From assembly GCF_035582795.1 (NCBI RefSeq), contig NC_134367.1, positions 87,713,062 to 87,777,061 of the forward strand: DNA of 64,000 nt. The letters are read 5' to 3'. Shown one piece after another: positions 36,751 to 50,500 of this stretch; positions within the stretch are counted from its first letter, which is position 1; every line of letters begins with the position of its first letter. The notes beneath the pieces were generated by a model. The model was given only the letters and a program-made list of their open reading frames with translations, was not told the DNA's origin and made no database searches. Both the position numbers and the translations under genes were made by a program. Origin of the DNA: Mycteria americana (taxonomy: Eukaryota > Chordata > Aves > Ciconiiformes > Ciconiidae).

Positions 36751-39700
36751 AGCTATTTAGACTTCTTCTCCAGATATCCCCCCAGTGAAAACTCCTACTA
36801 TGGCGATAGTTTCTTCTAAGGTGCTTCCCCACAGCGCTCAGAGGTGGCTCTAGTAGTTGCATCCTCGCAAAGCGACCAGCAGCGTCGTGGCCCAGGCAAA
36901 CTTGTGGTGCAAGTGGACACCTTTTTGTCAGCCATGGAGCAAGTACGATACCAAAGTTCACACTATGAAGCCACTTATTTTTATACCTTTGTCTCCAGTG
37001 TGTGTTGTGTGAAAATGGTACAGGAATGCCCAAGCTGCTTGTGTACAGCTCTAGCTGTTTTAGTCAGGGTGTTGTATGACCCCCAGCTGTGCTAGGGTAG
37101 CTGTACTGCCTCCAAACCCAACCTACCCCTGAATATAGCACAGTGATTTTTGCTCAGCGTGGCTTTGGGCGTAAAACACCTTGCCAGACCAAACATCAGT
37201 CTTCCTCACAGAAAGACCTCTAGTTTGTTTGCTTTACTAGCTGACCCACGTATGTGCTGATGTGTGACAGCCTTCACAAGGGCCCAAATAAAACTTTCAG
37301 TTTAGATCTATTCTTAGTTTAGATGAAAAAAAATTAAATATGTCAGCTGTGGAAGCAGCAGCATTTTCATGGAAGTGTGTCTTGGCAAACAATACCTGGG
37401 TTTTTTTCCCCTCTCACACACATGGTGGTATTAAAAGGGCTAGGCTGAGGGTGTAATACCTTGTGGACTGAGACTGAAAACATGGGTAGTTGAGGTAGTT
37501 TTTATGTCTTTCAAAATGCATATCTATATGCAATTTATGGACTTGTCATGGCAATTTTTTAGCCGTAAAACAGATTTACCTGTGTATGACAGACCATGTG
37601 CAAAAATATTATGTCAATACGCAGTCATGGGTTGGTTTAGGACCAGTTGCTGCATGGTGAAAGTCTAACAATAAGACATGGCTGGGCCAAATTAACGGTA
37701 CACCTCATTGAGAAGACATTGCTATCTTCTGCCTTTAAAGGAAAATCTTAAATTTTGTACCTTTTTTATCCCTGCAAAATGAAAGGAGAGAAAAACTGGT
37801 AAGGAGGAACGGGGGAGAAATGTAACTCAGTGAGTAGTACATGTTAGACAACATACTGTCCATGGGCAGATTCCATTGTATACTCAAGGTTTCTAAGTAG
37901 TTTTTCACTACAGTACCTGTCAAAAATACTCCCTCTAGATGTCTTTGGATTTCTAGGAAATAAGAGAATGAGAACCCATAAATTACATTTTACAAAGGTG
38001 ACATCTCAGAATTCCTGGTTTGGGATTTTTCATAGTAAAATTAAATAGATACATAAATATTCAGTCTCTTCAATGCTTGATTTGATAGTGGTCACATTAT
38101 TAATATTGCAAAATTGCTAACATTATTCAAGTGATCTTGAATACTTCATAAGCAGAGTTCCATTTGTCTTCCATGCAGTGTCACTATTCATATGAGGCAC
38201 AACAAAAAGAAATGCTGTCTTACTGTTCATCAGGTCAAAGGCAAAGCTGGAAACAGAACCCTGACTCCTAATTCTAGTCCAGCACCTCTTTTACCTAACA
38301 TAGTCTAGAGCCAATACAGCTATGGTTTTGATAATCTAACTAATTCATTAGCCATTTTCTAACTTTTCATGCAATTAAAAAGCTGAACCATTTAAGAAAC
38401 CCAGACATCTGCTTTGCAGGGCTTCACGTTTACACTATTTTATATTTGATCCAGACCCTGCTCATCAAACATGCATGCATATTAACGGCAATGCTGCAAA
38501 AAGGATTTTACCTTTACTTCTACAGTTGCATGAAAAGAGAAACCACAACCCAGTATTTGCATTTCTGGAAGCCTATGTGTGTGGCTTACTGGAAGTGTAT
38601 CTCAGCTCAAAGTACTAAATATATATGTAGCTGAGCTCATGGGATTAAAACAGTAGAACAAGAAGCTGGAATACAAGGTCCCCAGTCCTGTATGATAAAA
38701 ACAGCCCTTGAAGCTCCCTAGGACTTCCTAGATCACTTCTGCAACAGTCCTTTTAATGTGTTGTCTGATATGCACAATTTACATGGGATGGAAGAATGCA
38801 TTGGCTGTAAGTTTTCAGGTGGTCGACATGGATGTGTGTGTAGATACATGCTTACATATGTATAAGAAAAACCTTAAAAGCCAGCTATGGAAATAATAAT
38901 TCACAACTGGAAAGTCTGCAGATGTCTGGGACTGTCTTCAAAGGTTCCCTGCCTTTGATGTATTTAGTAATTTGAAATATTTCAGGACATCAGAGCATTG
39001 AGTGTCACTCACGTGTTAGAGCTGAGGAATCTGAAGCAGAGTAAATAAAGTGCCAAAGTCTCTGCTACTCTCTAACTTTGTGTAGAAATACAAACCACAA
39101 ACCATGACTCCCAGTTCTAACTATACTATCAAAAATGTCAGGGCTTTTGCAGTGAGAACATTGTGGGGTGGAAGAAGAGTATTTTAAGGCATTTAAGAGA
39201 CCTACTTCATTTCCTGTTTGTTCATTCACTTATATGTTGCTTCCACGCATTTTCTCTCTTCCTTCTTCTTTATCATCTGCTAGCATGCCTTTCAAATCAC
39301 AGGATCTTTCCCATCTTTCCTGACAAGCAGAGAGCGAGCAGAAAAGAAAAGAGAAGCTTTTGTCCACACTCAAGATATTTGTTTCAGGAATCAGATGATG
39401 CTGGGGTTTTGATGCCTGTTTTGAACTTTGTAAAACTTATTATTTCAAAGGGCATGGTAGACAGCCAGACTGCAGTCATCTGAAAGAAAAAAAATGGAAG
39501 CAAAACCCCCAAAAATCTCTGGCTACCTAGCTTCAGTCTTTTAATTTGGATTTTTACAGCCTTCTCCTGGCATTTGTTTTCTTACATGTTCTATTTACTA
39601 TTCTTTAGCCTTAAAGGCAGATGAAAGCCAAGTGATTATTCATTGTATCTATATATAGCTGCAGTGTATACCTATAGAGCAAGGGAGAGTTTATGGACAG

Positions 39701-40159
39701 AAGAAACCTTTCATCTTTTCCCAACGACTTGGCATTAAAACAAGGCTTGTAATATAGATCTACATCTGTTGATAACGCAATATGTAAGAAAACAAATGCG
39801 TGAGTCTAATGGCAAAAGTTCAAAATTAAGGCTTGATCTTGTAGAATTTGTAATCCTAGCTATATGATCTAGTCCATATTGGGATGTGAACTTTAAACCA
39901 TAAAGCAGGCTAAGTGGAAAAGTCGCAAGAATCTGAGAATATTCTAGGCTGAGAAAAGTGTTTGGCTCAAACACGGTTCACTGGAGCAAGCATGTGTTTG
40001 CAGCAGGGAGGGGACCCAAATGGACAATCCTGGGAGGTGACAAGATGCTGTCAGAACATCTGTGCTACAGCTGGAAGTTGGCTGCAGCATGTACCAAGAC
40101 ATCTGAGCTCTAGTATACCTGGCATGTGTACAAATAGCTGTACTAGCTGCAGGTGTGAT

Positions 40160-40303
40160 TCATCTCACCTAAAGTTAAGCATTTAAAAGTTAAGCACCTA
40201 AGACAGTAACATGAATCACTCTCTGAAAGTGTTTATTATTATTGACTGGCATATAAGGTGACATGAATGGTTAACTTTTAGATGCCTAAGTTAGGTGAGA
40301 TGA
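40160..40303. repeat. Inverted repeat with ~35-bp arms, DNA-transposon-like remnant
   Basis: The left arm (40160-40194) and right arm (40269-40303) pair along their whole length with one single-base gap and a handful of mismatches. About 74 bp separate them. Core words are TCATCTCACCTAA and TAAAAGTTAA with their complements. The GCCTAAGTTAGGTG wording resembles old hAT-like elements known from archosaurs and turtles; that assignment is inference. Confidence 0.6.
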
Positions 40304-43059
40304 ACTTCATCTTGGCTATACAAACCTGTGTGGGACTGTGGTATGTGCTCAGGTGGCAGATGCATATTGATGCCTCTGTGGCACCTGTTTCTTGCTAAGT
40401 AGATTAAAGCAAGTGGTGATATATACTTGTACCTGCTGACATCATACCTCCCTTGGATGTATAAACACAGGTCTTAAGGCAGCTTGAACCCTAAACGCTA
40501 ACATTGTAAAACCAATGTAAGACCAGTAACACCAGGTTTTGCAACAACAACCCTGTGAAATTCAGTTGTGATATAAACTGTTTATTTTAAAGGAATGACC
40601 TTCCATAGGAGTTCATCCTATGCTGCAGCTTCTTGTTAGTGTGACAAACATGAAGTGAAAGTTATTACAAACTCACTGGCCTGTTGTCATTTTCCAGAGT
40701 GCAACATACAAATCAATAAATAGTGCATAGGAAATATGATTTTTAAAATTATCACTTGGTCATTTCAGCTGTTAGTGAGACAGAAGAGCAAATGCACTTT
40801 ATAGCAAGGAGTGTGATACTGCTTCTAGGGCGATAATACGGCAAAAGCAAAGTGAAGAATGAAGTCAGTAGAAAAGAGAGTGAGCTCATGTAAATGTGAA
40901 CTTGATAGCACCCCTTCAACACTGTTTCATGGGAGAACTTTAATTTGTACATTGCTAAAATTAATGAAGGGTTGACATGCCCAACCCCATACCGGTCAGA
41001 GAGGAGTTCAGCCACTCTGAACTCAAGCAGCTCTATCCTGATTCATCTGCAAACACAGCCAGCCTTAAGGAAATGTTTAAAAGGATGAAATAGCAAAGGA
41101 GAGGTAGCTTAGTTCATCAAAAGAAGGCAGCTTCAGGGACTCTTTTTTTTTTTTTTAATGCCTGGCCTTGATCTGGACCAAAATCAGTCAGAACCAGAGT
41201 TTCTTATGTGCCAGAGCCTCTTTAAGGACACCTAAGGCCATTTTAGATCTACTGTGTTTTCTTTGGACTATTCTGAACCATCATTTTACCTGGGGACAAT
41301 TTGTCTTTGAATGAGACTACCAGAAAGGGTGACTGGCAACCCAGTAGAGGCAGGAAAGAATATCTATCACCTTTTGCTGGTTTGTCTTGTGCAGTAGCTT
41401 TAGGTTATTTGTTATGAGCTGTCAAATGACATGGTGAGAATTTTAAAACTAGGATAGAATTTCATAGACTTCAACAGTTCTTGAGATTAAGATTGAAAAT
41501 GATGGTTTTTTCAAATGAGCTGCCAATCCTGCAATAAGCTTGCTGTAGCTGTTATTTGCACCTGTACAGAGTATCATTAACTTTGTACTGGTCTGAGAAT
41601 TTCCAGTAATTGAGACTAATATAATTACGTAGTAAGAAGAGGAGAATTGGGAGGTTTGACTTCTGAATAAACATTAACTCTACCATATTCCATATCCAAT
41701 GCTTTCCACAGTATCAGTCAGGGAGACAGGAAAGAAAATGCTTTTTGTTCAGTTAATGCTACTGTAGACTTACTAATGCAAGGACATCCTGTTACTCATC
41801 AATTTAATATTGAATTTCCCTTTTAGACTTTGCTTATCTTCTAATGCAGTTCCTATCTTCTCCACTTTTGTCAGTCAACACAGTCATCACATCTTCTTTT
41901 AAAATTGTACTGTACATTTTTTTGATTTTAAACACTGAAGACAACAGAATCAGCTAGTACTGAAAGCAATGGTTCCTTATTTGGGGTTTCTGTGTAATTT
42001 CATTATAACGAAGTTTCTTCACGGGTGATTGCAAGAGAACAAAACATAGCTCTCTGTTCTTAACCTTTCCATTCCAAGGATTGATGTTAATATCTTTTAT
42101 AAACCTTAATCCACTGTTATTAATTGGGAAATGAGAATATAGCCTCATGTCATACAAGCTTAGATGACACAGACTGGAAAAATTAATCGACAGGAAACAC
42201 TGCCTAACAAGGATTCCGCTGGTAGCAATATATCAAATACACTGTAACTCTGACCAAGATACAGTATCTGACCAACTACTGAGTACCTGGACATACAAGG
42301 AAAACAATTTTTTTTATAATTACTGTTGGAACTAGCAAAAATTCATCCTCAAGCTATCCTTCCCTTTTCCAGGAATCAGTGCTGCTTTTCTCTGCCCAAC
42401 TCTCTTCCTTACTGTAGTTGAAAGACATACTCACTGCTGTTGAGCAGGAGTACCCAGAAACTTTTGTGCTCTTTGCAGTGGAAATGATAGAACTTCAAGC
42501 AGTTGCATTGCTCGTGTTAGAAATTAGGTAGCATATCTTGCAACACCGCTTTCCCTGAAGAACTAGCTATTTCATGCAGAAACACTTAGATGCATTATTT
42601 TTAGTAAATTTGTTTAATACCAAATTGTTGTCTTCCGTATATGTTTCAAAACTGTTGTTCAGCTGATTTTCCCAAGTATGTGTGAAGACTATGGTCTTTA
42701 TCTGTTTTTTTGAAGAAGTGATTTTGATATTCTTGGAACATGCCTGATTGATGTCAATCCTTTACATAGCCACAAAAAATATAAAATATAATTTCTCCTT
42801 TCCTTTCAACTACAGACTCTCCACGGAGCAGAGATTCCATGCACAGCAATTCAAGAAAGCCTTGACCAATAAGCCAGTCATCAGCCTTGGGTGAAGTAAT
42901 AGAAAAGCTGATCTGGAGATCACTAGCTAAAGAACAACACAAAGAAATTGATCAATATGGCCTAATGAAAAGAGACATTAACAATAGACTGAAATTCATT
43001 ATTTGACCAGAGTACCAATTTGCTTATTATGGTATAGCACAGCAACATGGCATCAGCAT

Positions 43060-43545
43060 TCTTTAAAGATATTGAAAAGCTGAAAAATGTGGAAAAGAAT
43101 CACAAACATTATTTTGAGGCCTGAAGGAAAGTGTTGCAGTAGGAGGCAGAGAGTTCAATCTGCTTTAATTAACATGAGAAAAAAATTGAGAAATAATTCA
43201 GGTACAAAGGCCCCTAGCAGGAGAATATGCCAACTATTACTCTAAATCAGTGAAGACATTCCAACAACTGGTGAATGGAAGCTGAAGCCACACAAATTCA
43301 AATGGGAGGCTTAAATTTTAACAATGTGAGCAATTAACCTTTGAAAGAAACTTGATGGATTCTCCACCTCTTAATGTCTGCAGATTAAAACTTGATACCT
43401 TTCTGCAAGTTATGCTTTAGAACAAAGTTGTTGGGCTCATTATAGTGATAAATGGCTGATATTTAATGATCTGTAACATAGAGGAGGTGAAAGTAGAAGA
43501 TCTCAAGGTCTCTTCTGGATTTAAACTTTGTGAATGCATGATGCA
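43060..43545 (+). mobile_element. Old CR1 LINE 3' fragment
   Basis: The text from about 43260 follows the known tail of older amniote CR1 elements. It has the wording for 'gaagctagacaaattcagactgg', the 'gtggattctcc' segment, 'gatgcctttctggaagatatgctttag', 'gttattgggctca', 'ggaggtcagactagatgatc' and 'ggccttaaactctatgaatc', in this order and in diverged form. The part upstream to about 43060 matches more weakly. Many substitutions suggest an older insertion than the other CR1 copies here. Confidence 0.75.
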
Positions 43546-46317
43546 TCTGTTAAATCTGGGAGCAAGGATACTAGTTAGGGTCAAAGGGGATATCTTGGCC
43601 TGTCCTAGTCGAATTTTCTCATCCAAAACTTAATCATCTGCTTAATAAAGCAGTAACATCTGCACTGGTATAAAAACAAAAATAATCTAGGATCATGTAA
43701 GTTACCTTGGTGAGGGGAATAAAAAGAGGGGTGACAACTTTTCTCGTGATTTCTTCATGAGCTCCATTTTTTTGGAATGGCAGAAGATACCAGCCGCTAC
43801 TCATTATCACTGATATGCTTCTTTGAAGTACTTTAGAATATTGTTGATCACAGAAATATGTGATTGTGTAAATGAATGTGAATTAATGACTTCACTAACT
43901 GGAAGATCAGTGAACAAATGTAAATGCATGATTGCTTAAGCATAGCTAATGCCATGAACAGTTTTGTTTACCTTCAATTACAGTTCAGTTATATTTATTA
44001 TGCTAATAATATTCATGTAAATGTGCAGCGGACATAGGAGTAGTGTGATAAACAGAAAGGTGTCAGAATTTAATGTCAGCATAGTGTAGCAATACAAAAG
44101 GAACCGCAGATATCACACACCTAAAATGTGGACATTAACTTATAAGGATTAGTAATACTTTAAAGGAACTAATTCAGGGTTGGAATGTCGTTCCTGTTTT
44201 ACAGGTAGATTTTAGCAACCTGGTAAGGTTACTAAGAAAGAAGAAATGGCAGAGCCACGACAAGAACACAGTTGTTTTGACTTCACAGTAGAACACACTG
44301 CTTCACAGGGCAGTGTCAAAAAATGGTAAGACTTTACAATTTGCAAAACGTTATCAAGCATAAGGGGTCAGATTCAGTAAAGGGTTATAGGAACTGAAAG
44401 TTGATCATCTGAGGTGTAGCATAGAATCCAGAACCCTGAGCAAGATAACTAGCTTCCATGTGCAGAGAATCTCTGATCATAACATAATCCAAAGTAATTA
44501 ACATATTAATTACCAATACCTATAGCCTTTTTTTTTAAACTGTGACTGTTTAGTCAATAGAATACTACCAATAATCACAGGTGCAAATCGTAAAACTCCT
44601 TTTTCAAGCACCTTCTTTTTCATGAAAATGCTTCCTTCTTCTTAAAATTCACTGCACTGAACCATTCTTTGAAGATAGCTTTTTACATCATTCCTTTCCA
44701 AAGAATGAATGACGCCTGATTCTTTAGAATATTATTCCCACAAGAACTAGTACTTGCCCTTTCTTCAGTAGTTGCTGTGTTACTAATTCAGGGGATAGTT
44801 TTGGATTTAATTCCCTTTCAGCTAGAGGAAAAATAAATTCACTTTTCCACCACTCCAGTAGGGTACCATAGGGTTCCACTATTCAGTAAAGAATTTACGA
44901 TGTGGCAGGATAGAAAGACAACACAGATAAAACACAAGGACTGGTGCTCTTGCAGGGCAAAAATTCTGTCTCAAGACATTGGTTGGCATATCAAACAATT
45001 TTGATCAGTCAGTGAGTGCTCTGGGCTGCCACATTCAAAAGAAAGTGGTAGCTGCAATTTTGCTTTCTGAATAGGCCCATCCCATTTTTGTTTAAGTATG
45101 CCTTGTGAACAAAAACCAGAAAGGTCCTTGGGGTACCTTGGTATAGGAGTACTCTGACGTTAAGATCCTGACTGAACTTAGGTGCAAGTTATATGCAGAC
45201 CCTTTTCAAAACAGTAACCATTTAAGACATATAGCTGAGCTTTGGCCAGGCACATCTTAAGAGTCAACACTTAATCTCTGGGCTCATTAGCTGTATGTTA
45301 GGAGAAAGAAAGAAACAGTAACTTTACTGGAAGTTAAGTAAGACAAGTAAAGGGAGTTTGAATAGCTGTAAGAGCTAAAGGGAGAGGCAACTGGACAGCT
45401 GAAAATAACTAAAACTACCACTCCATTACTGGGTTTCTTGCAATCTCAATCACAATGATATATGCAATTAAAAAAATGTTTCTTCAGGGTAATTGGGTTT
45501 CTAGGTTGGAAGTTCTAGTTCACTGAGTAGGGATTTTGAATACAATAAAGAGGACAACAAGGCATAGATTCAAGAAATGGAGAGAGATTTACTAAGGAAG
45601 CAAACATTCAATGTTACTCCCAACAACTAACTGTCAAAAAGTGCTTTTCTAGTTCTTTTTGGATTGAATAGGACGTCTCTGGCCTCTTTGTACTACGTGA
45701 ATAATGATTCATAACTTAACATCGCTAGTAAATTGCTCTTATTGCTACTGTAAAACCAGGCATCCCCACTTCGATTGAGATCCCTGGCCGAGGCTTGCAG
45801 CAGTAGCACATGCTAGAATATCATCAGGCTGGTCTCAGTTCTCCTGTCACAGAGCAAATATAAATGGAGAACTGGCTCTGTCATTCTTCCCCAAATGATG
45901 TGTGGATCCAAGGGAATCCACAATTGCAGCTGTTCCTAACCATGTTAGTTGGTGTGCAGCCTTCGGCAGAAAACAAAAATAATCCAAAGGGTAAGAAGAG
46001 AATATGAAACTTAGAGTTAACTGGTATAATGTTCCTTCCTCCTCACTCAGTACAAAACTCTGAAAGATATGATAAACTTACAACAGCTAGCCTCAAAGGT
46101 GTATTCTTACTGGAGAATGTGATCTCATATTGCTAAAGCGGTGCCAGCTGTAGCAGAATTGAACCCTGATGGCTCTGGAAGTGAGAAAGTTCATGCCTGT
46201 TCAACCACCAATTGCACGAGATACCATGAAATAATCTCACATGCCAGGTTATTAGTGATCCTGGTTCGTGACCTAGGGCTGCTCAGCAAGTAGGATTCTG
46301 TGATGTAATGGGGGTTG

Positions 46318-46325
46318 TGACATCA
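46318..46325 (+). promoter_or_regulatory. WDR64: CRE-like octamer upstream of WDR64
   Basis: TGACATCA, one base from the palindromic CRE, lies about 200 bp before the WDR64 start codon. A second weaker TGATGTAA lies just upstream. CREM/CREB sites are frequent in testis-expressed promoters, but a chance match is quite possible. Confidence 0.2.
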
Positions 46326-46516
46326 ACAGTTCACTAGTATATTTGCGAGCTTGAGACGCTAAGCCAGTCACCTCTTTTTTATTGTGTAGTGCTTGGTATG
46401 CCTGTCATGCAGCTGCATCTCATATGAACTCATGTGGGAGTTTAAGATTTAAGGGGCAAAACAAGGCTTGGACCAGCCTGTAAGAAGAGCTCTCCCTCTA
46501 ACCTTGTCCTCTGTTA

Positions 46517-46531
46517 ATGAAGGATGTCTGA
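46517..46531 (+). other. WDR64: Four-codon upstream ORF overlapping the WDR64 start
   Basis: ATG AAG GAT GTC TGA begins 7 nt before the WDR64 ATG and ends inside its first codons in another frame. Its -3 base is T, a weak context, whereas the WDR64 ATG has A at -3. It matters only if the transcript starts upstream of 46517. Confidence 0.4.
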
Positions 46532-46674
46532 AAAGAAGGATTGTGATACAGAGAGTTGCTCTGCTCTTGAAGTGCCAGATTTCAAGAATGCTTTGAAGCA
46601 GTTCCAGACACTAGTTGAAAAAACGGTTACCCAGAAGACAAAGGAGAGATTAGGCTTGTATATTGAAGATGATG
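46524..46674 (+). CDS. WDR64: WDR64 coding exon 1
   Basis: Fifty codons plus one base. The ATG has A at -3, and an in-frame TGA at 46518-46520 rules out an upstream extension within this exon. The peptide starts MSEKKDC and contains FKNALKQFQTLVEK, a helical, WDR64-like N-terminus. The donor is GATG|GTAAGA. A 5' non-coding exon may exist; none was identified. Confidence 0.82.
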
Positions 46675-47385
46675 GTAAGAGATACTCTTTCTGATGGAAA
46701 AATGTAATTTTCCTATGGAGAGGAGGTGTCATAGAGACAAGACTATAAGAAAGACTTCAAATTAATGTTCAAACTGTGACTTCTTCATATTTACAGGAAA
46801 TACACAGATTGTGCTATGAGAGTGCTTTTCTCCTACTATTAGGACTTCTGGTCAAATTATAATGCTATGGTGATTGCTCACAAAATATAATTGGCAGAGT
46901 TGCCACGTATACAAGTTAGCACTATGCGGTTTCTAGTGACCTATAAAAGCACAAACCCAATGAATTATGTAAATCCAGTTGCTTAAGTGCCAATAATCAG
47001 GGCAAAGTTTTGCTTTTCTCAATGCAAGTGACTATTGTTGCATGAAAGGATAAACTTTATTCCAGGACACCATTCAGGTTTAGATCAACAAACCAGAATT
47101 GTGGTATGAGAGTAAGGGAAGAAAGAAGAGGTGAGAATTTTTCACCTATTATTTTATCTATCTGTTTCCTGTTATGTATTGCAAATCAGGTGGTTTTGAA
47201 AAGACCGAACATTAAGACTGAATTTTTTTTTTTTTTGCAAAATGCTTTAGTGACTACAGTGTGAGGAGCTGGAACTTGCATGCTATTGATATTGAAGGAG
47301 AAATAAAACAGGAGGTAGGGGAGATAAGGAAGGAAGCTGTACCTTGCCAGTTTTTAATTCTCTGGATATTGTTCATCCCATACAG

Positions 47386-47519
47386 ATGAGATGATAGACT
47401 ATGATAAGTTCTATGCAACCACACAGACACTTTTTGGTCCAGAAGTCAAGGATCATAACATTAAGGCCTTTTTCAGGAAGATTAGGAACAACCTTGATGC
47501 AAGGACAGAATGGTGTGAG
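47386..47519 (+). CDS. WDR64: WDR64 coding exon 2
   Basis: Completes codon 51 (Asp) and runs to codon 95 (Glu). The acceptor is TACAG|ATGAGA and the donor is GAG|GTAAGG. The peptide has DYDKFYATTQTLFGPEVKDH and AFFRKIRNN, and ends TEWCE. The FGPEVK and TEWCE words match mammalian WDR64 as I recall it. The acidic-helix pattern resembles an EF-hand-like module without a full calcium loop. Confidence 0.9.
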
Positions 47520-50500
47520 GTAAGGATTTCTAAAACTTTATTACATATAAACAACTAATTGGAATCTTAAAAGGTAACAGTATTAAGCTGTTGATTATGT
47601 GTTGTTTGAGTCTGTTGTTCATGAGCTCCATGGCATAATGGGACACTTTCATGTTGTTATTTATCCTGGCCGCCATTCATTTTCTAAAAAAAATTATTTG
47701 GAAAACAGATATGCCTTTGAAGCTAGAAAATTAGATAAAATGTATTCTTTTGGTTGATCTAGACAAAAGCTAATTTGAAGAACTGGCTTAGAGTACCTTA
47801 CTTGTTGCTATGTTATCCTATTCAAGAAGTGATGTTTAGTTTTAACAAGTTGAGAAAGAAAGAGGCTCCATGTTTAGTTTGATAGTAAACTATTTAGAAA
47901 CTTGCACGTGTCCATTTGTTAATTAAATGCAAGTTTCCAGGGAAGACATTTGAAGATAGGAGGGTAAAATCTGTCTTTGGAATTTCTCTTGTGAAATTTG
48001 AGTGGTGATACCCATTCTGGTATGTGCCTTGAGAGCTGAAGGAGTTTATATTATTGTAAAATTTAGTTCTTTCTAGCTTGTGTTATTCTGTGCCCTATGC
48101 TATTATAATTTAAGTAAGAAAAATCCTATGCTCCTAGTGCCAAAACCTGGAATGTGAAGCTTGAGCATCAGAAGATCAGTATTCAGTGTAAGTGGAAGTT
48201 GTAAATATGAAAATAATCCCTAGAGTCATCCCTAACCTATTTCACTAGAGTGAGGACTAGTTCTTTCAGGCCATCATGTCAGTGAAAGATTAAGTATGGA
48301 AGACCTTTGCTAAGCCCTGCCTTTCCCCCCTTTTTCATGTGGGTAAACAGGTGGGTGTTTTGAAAATGACAATGTTGTCTCTACAAGCTTTTTGCTAAGA
48401 GATTCCCCGTACTGGATTTTCTGCTGACTATCTCTCACTAATTTCAGACTTCTAAACATGTCACGCAAAACATCTTAACACATGTGAGAGTCTATGCTGC
48501 TAATTCTAGCAGATTCTTAACAGCAAGATTTGCTGCTAGTTTTAAGGTATATTTGCTGGTACAAAATCAGTCCAGTAATTTCAGCAAGCAAGACTATTTT
48601 CTATTCCAAATACGTATAATTTTTTTTACTCTTTCCAACTCTGAGAGGTATCTGTCCTTATAAAGGCATGCCACTGGAGGTCTGATAAGAAAGGTTAATT
48701 AGAATGAATTCAATAAAGCCTGGGTAGGTTACATTTTTATTTGTAGGTGAACTACTTTTCTTTCCTACCCCTATCTGTTTGGTACATCAGCTGAACTTGC
48801 AAATCAAAATTCTTATTAAACATTAATTATGCTACATTGGTTTACATGAGTTGAGGAAGTTGGCCCTATTGTCTCTGAACCAAGATGCTTGAGCGTGTTA
48901 TGTAGATGCACATGAATACATGTTAAAGCATGACCTAACTAAATAAAAACATTTTTCCTGCTTGTTTTGTGAAAGAGCACTGAGTTGTCTGCCAGAACTG
49001 CTTATCCTCAAGCAAAGTTTGATATACTAGACTCCTGACAAGGCAGCAGGATCTGGAACATGGAGCCTGAGTATGTCCAGGTATTCTCCTGAACTACTTC
49101 ACTGATATGCATTGGCCTCAGGCTTCTTGACAAAATGCAAAATCTCTTATGACTACCATATGCAATTTGTGCTGTGAGGATAAGTCTATCTTTAGCTAAA
49201 CCATCAGAAATGCTTCTTCTCTTTCTTTTCTTTCCCCTCTTTTCTGTCTTTCCTCTGCTTCCTCTCCTTTCTCTTCCCTTTTCACAGGGATAAATCTGCA
49301 TTTTACTTTAAATGTGAAGCATTAGATGTATGGCAGCATTTTAGTAGAGTTTTTTAACCAGAGAATTCTGTAGGTATTATTTGAGTCTGTAGATGGCTGA
49401 TCCATTTTTCTGTCTCTAATGGCAGTAAATAGCAAATCTTCCTGTAAGAATGAGGTAACTATGAAATAGTAGATCTGGTTTACCCTCCTAGCTTCTGGCT
49501 GCATACAGCTTAAGGATTTTCTGTGCCAGAGTTGCAACTGCACTCTGTGTTTAGTATTCCTTGATGAACTTTTAATCTATCCATTTGTAAATTACTTCTG
49601 AACCCACCTAAAAAGGATAATTCCATAGCATCCACAGTTTTACACGTTTTGTGAAAAAGTACTTTGTCTTGTTTCTTTTACACATGGTGCCCTTTCTTTT
49701 CATGTGTTATGAGAAATTATGAACACTTGCTCTAGAAAAGTATCTTTTATTAAGGTATTTCCCATGGATAGTATTTCAAGCAACTGTTCTATAAAAATGA
49801 CTGATTTTTACATTGTTAGAGCCAATCTGTATCAAGACCATCCATGATCATATGTTACTACAAGATTTTATTTGTTTGTTTTCTACCTGAAGACAGAATT
49901 GGGACATAACTTCCAGCACACAGTAACTTTCCTGTGTTAGCATAGATGGCATTGCACATATGGCAAGTCCTTGCTGGACTTAAAGCCATAAGGCAAGATA
50001 TTACCAAGTGGCATGAATTATAAATTCATTAGCGTATTTCCATTTTACTTTACACTGGAACAACATGTTATTATTTGAACCTTGAAAATACCCAACACCT
50101 GTTCTTTACATGTTATCAACAGTTCCTATCAAGGAATATCCTAATACCATCCTAAAAACAGTGTATTAGGTCCCTTCAATTTAATAAGCTTCTTTATGGG
50201 AGCATTTCTGGTTAATACCTCTCTTAACATTGTTTTTTGCTTACAATGTCACATTACTCACAAACTTTGCTTATGTCAGGCATTAAAGATTTTCTTCAAG
50301 GAGGGCCTGGGGGAAATCTGTGAAATAGTCAGCTGTAGAGGACATCAAACATCATGTAACTGCCTTCTAGTGAATTTGCCTGTAAGTCCTCTTTATCAGA
50401 TAGAACTTTAGGCCACATCCAATTCCTCGATTATTAAATTCAACTTGTGAGAGGTAAATTTGAAATCTTTTATCTTTACATGTCTCCTATTCACATGTCA

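Larger units (their letters stand above)
36259..46523. other. Intergenic region between OPN3 and WDR64
   Basis: After the CpG island the sequence is AT-rich with no recognised exon. It carries an inverted-repeat remnant (40160-40303), an old CR1 fragment (about 43060-43545) and no long homopolymer. The open frames here are all under about 135 codons and show no family resemblance. Confidence 0.7.
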
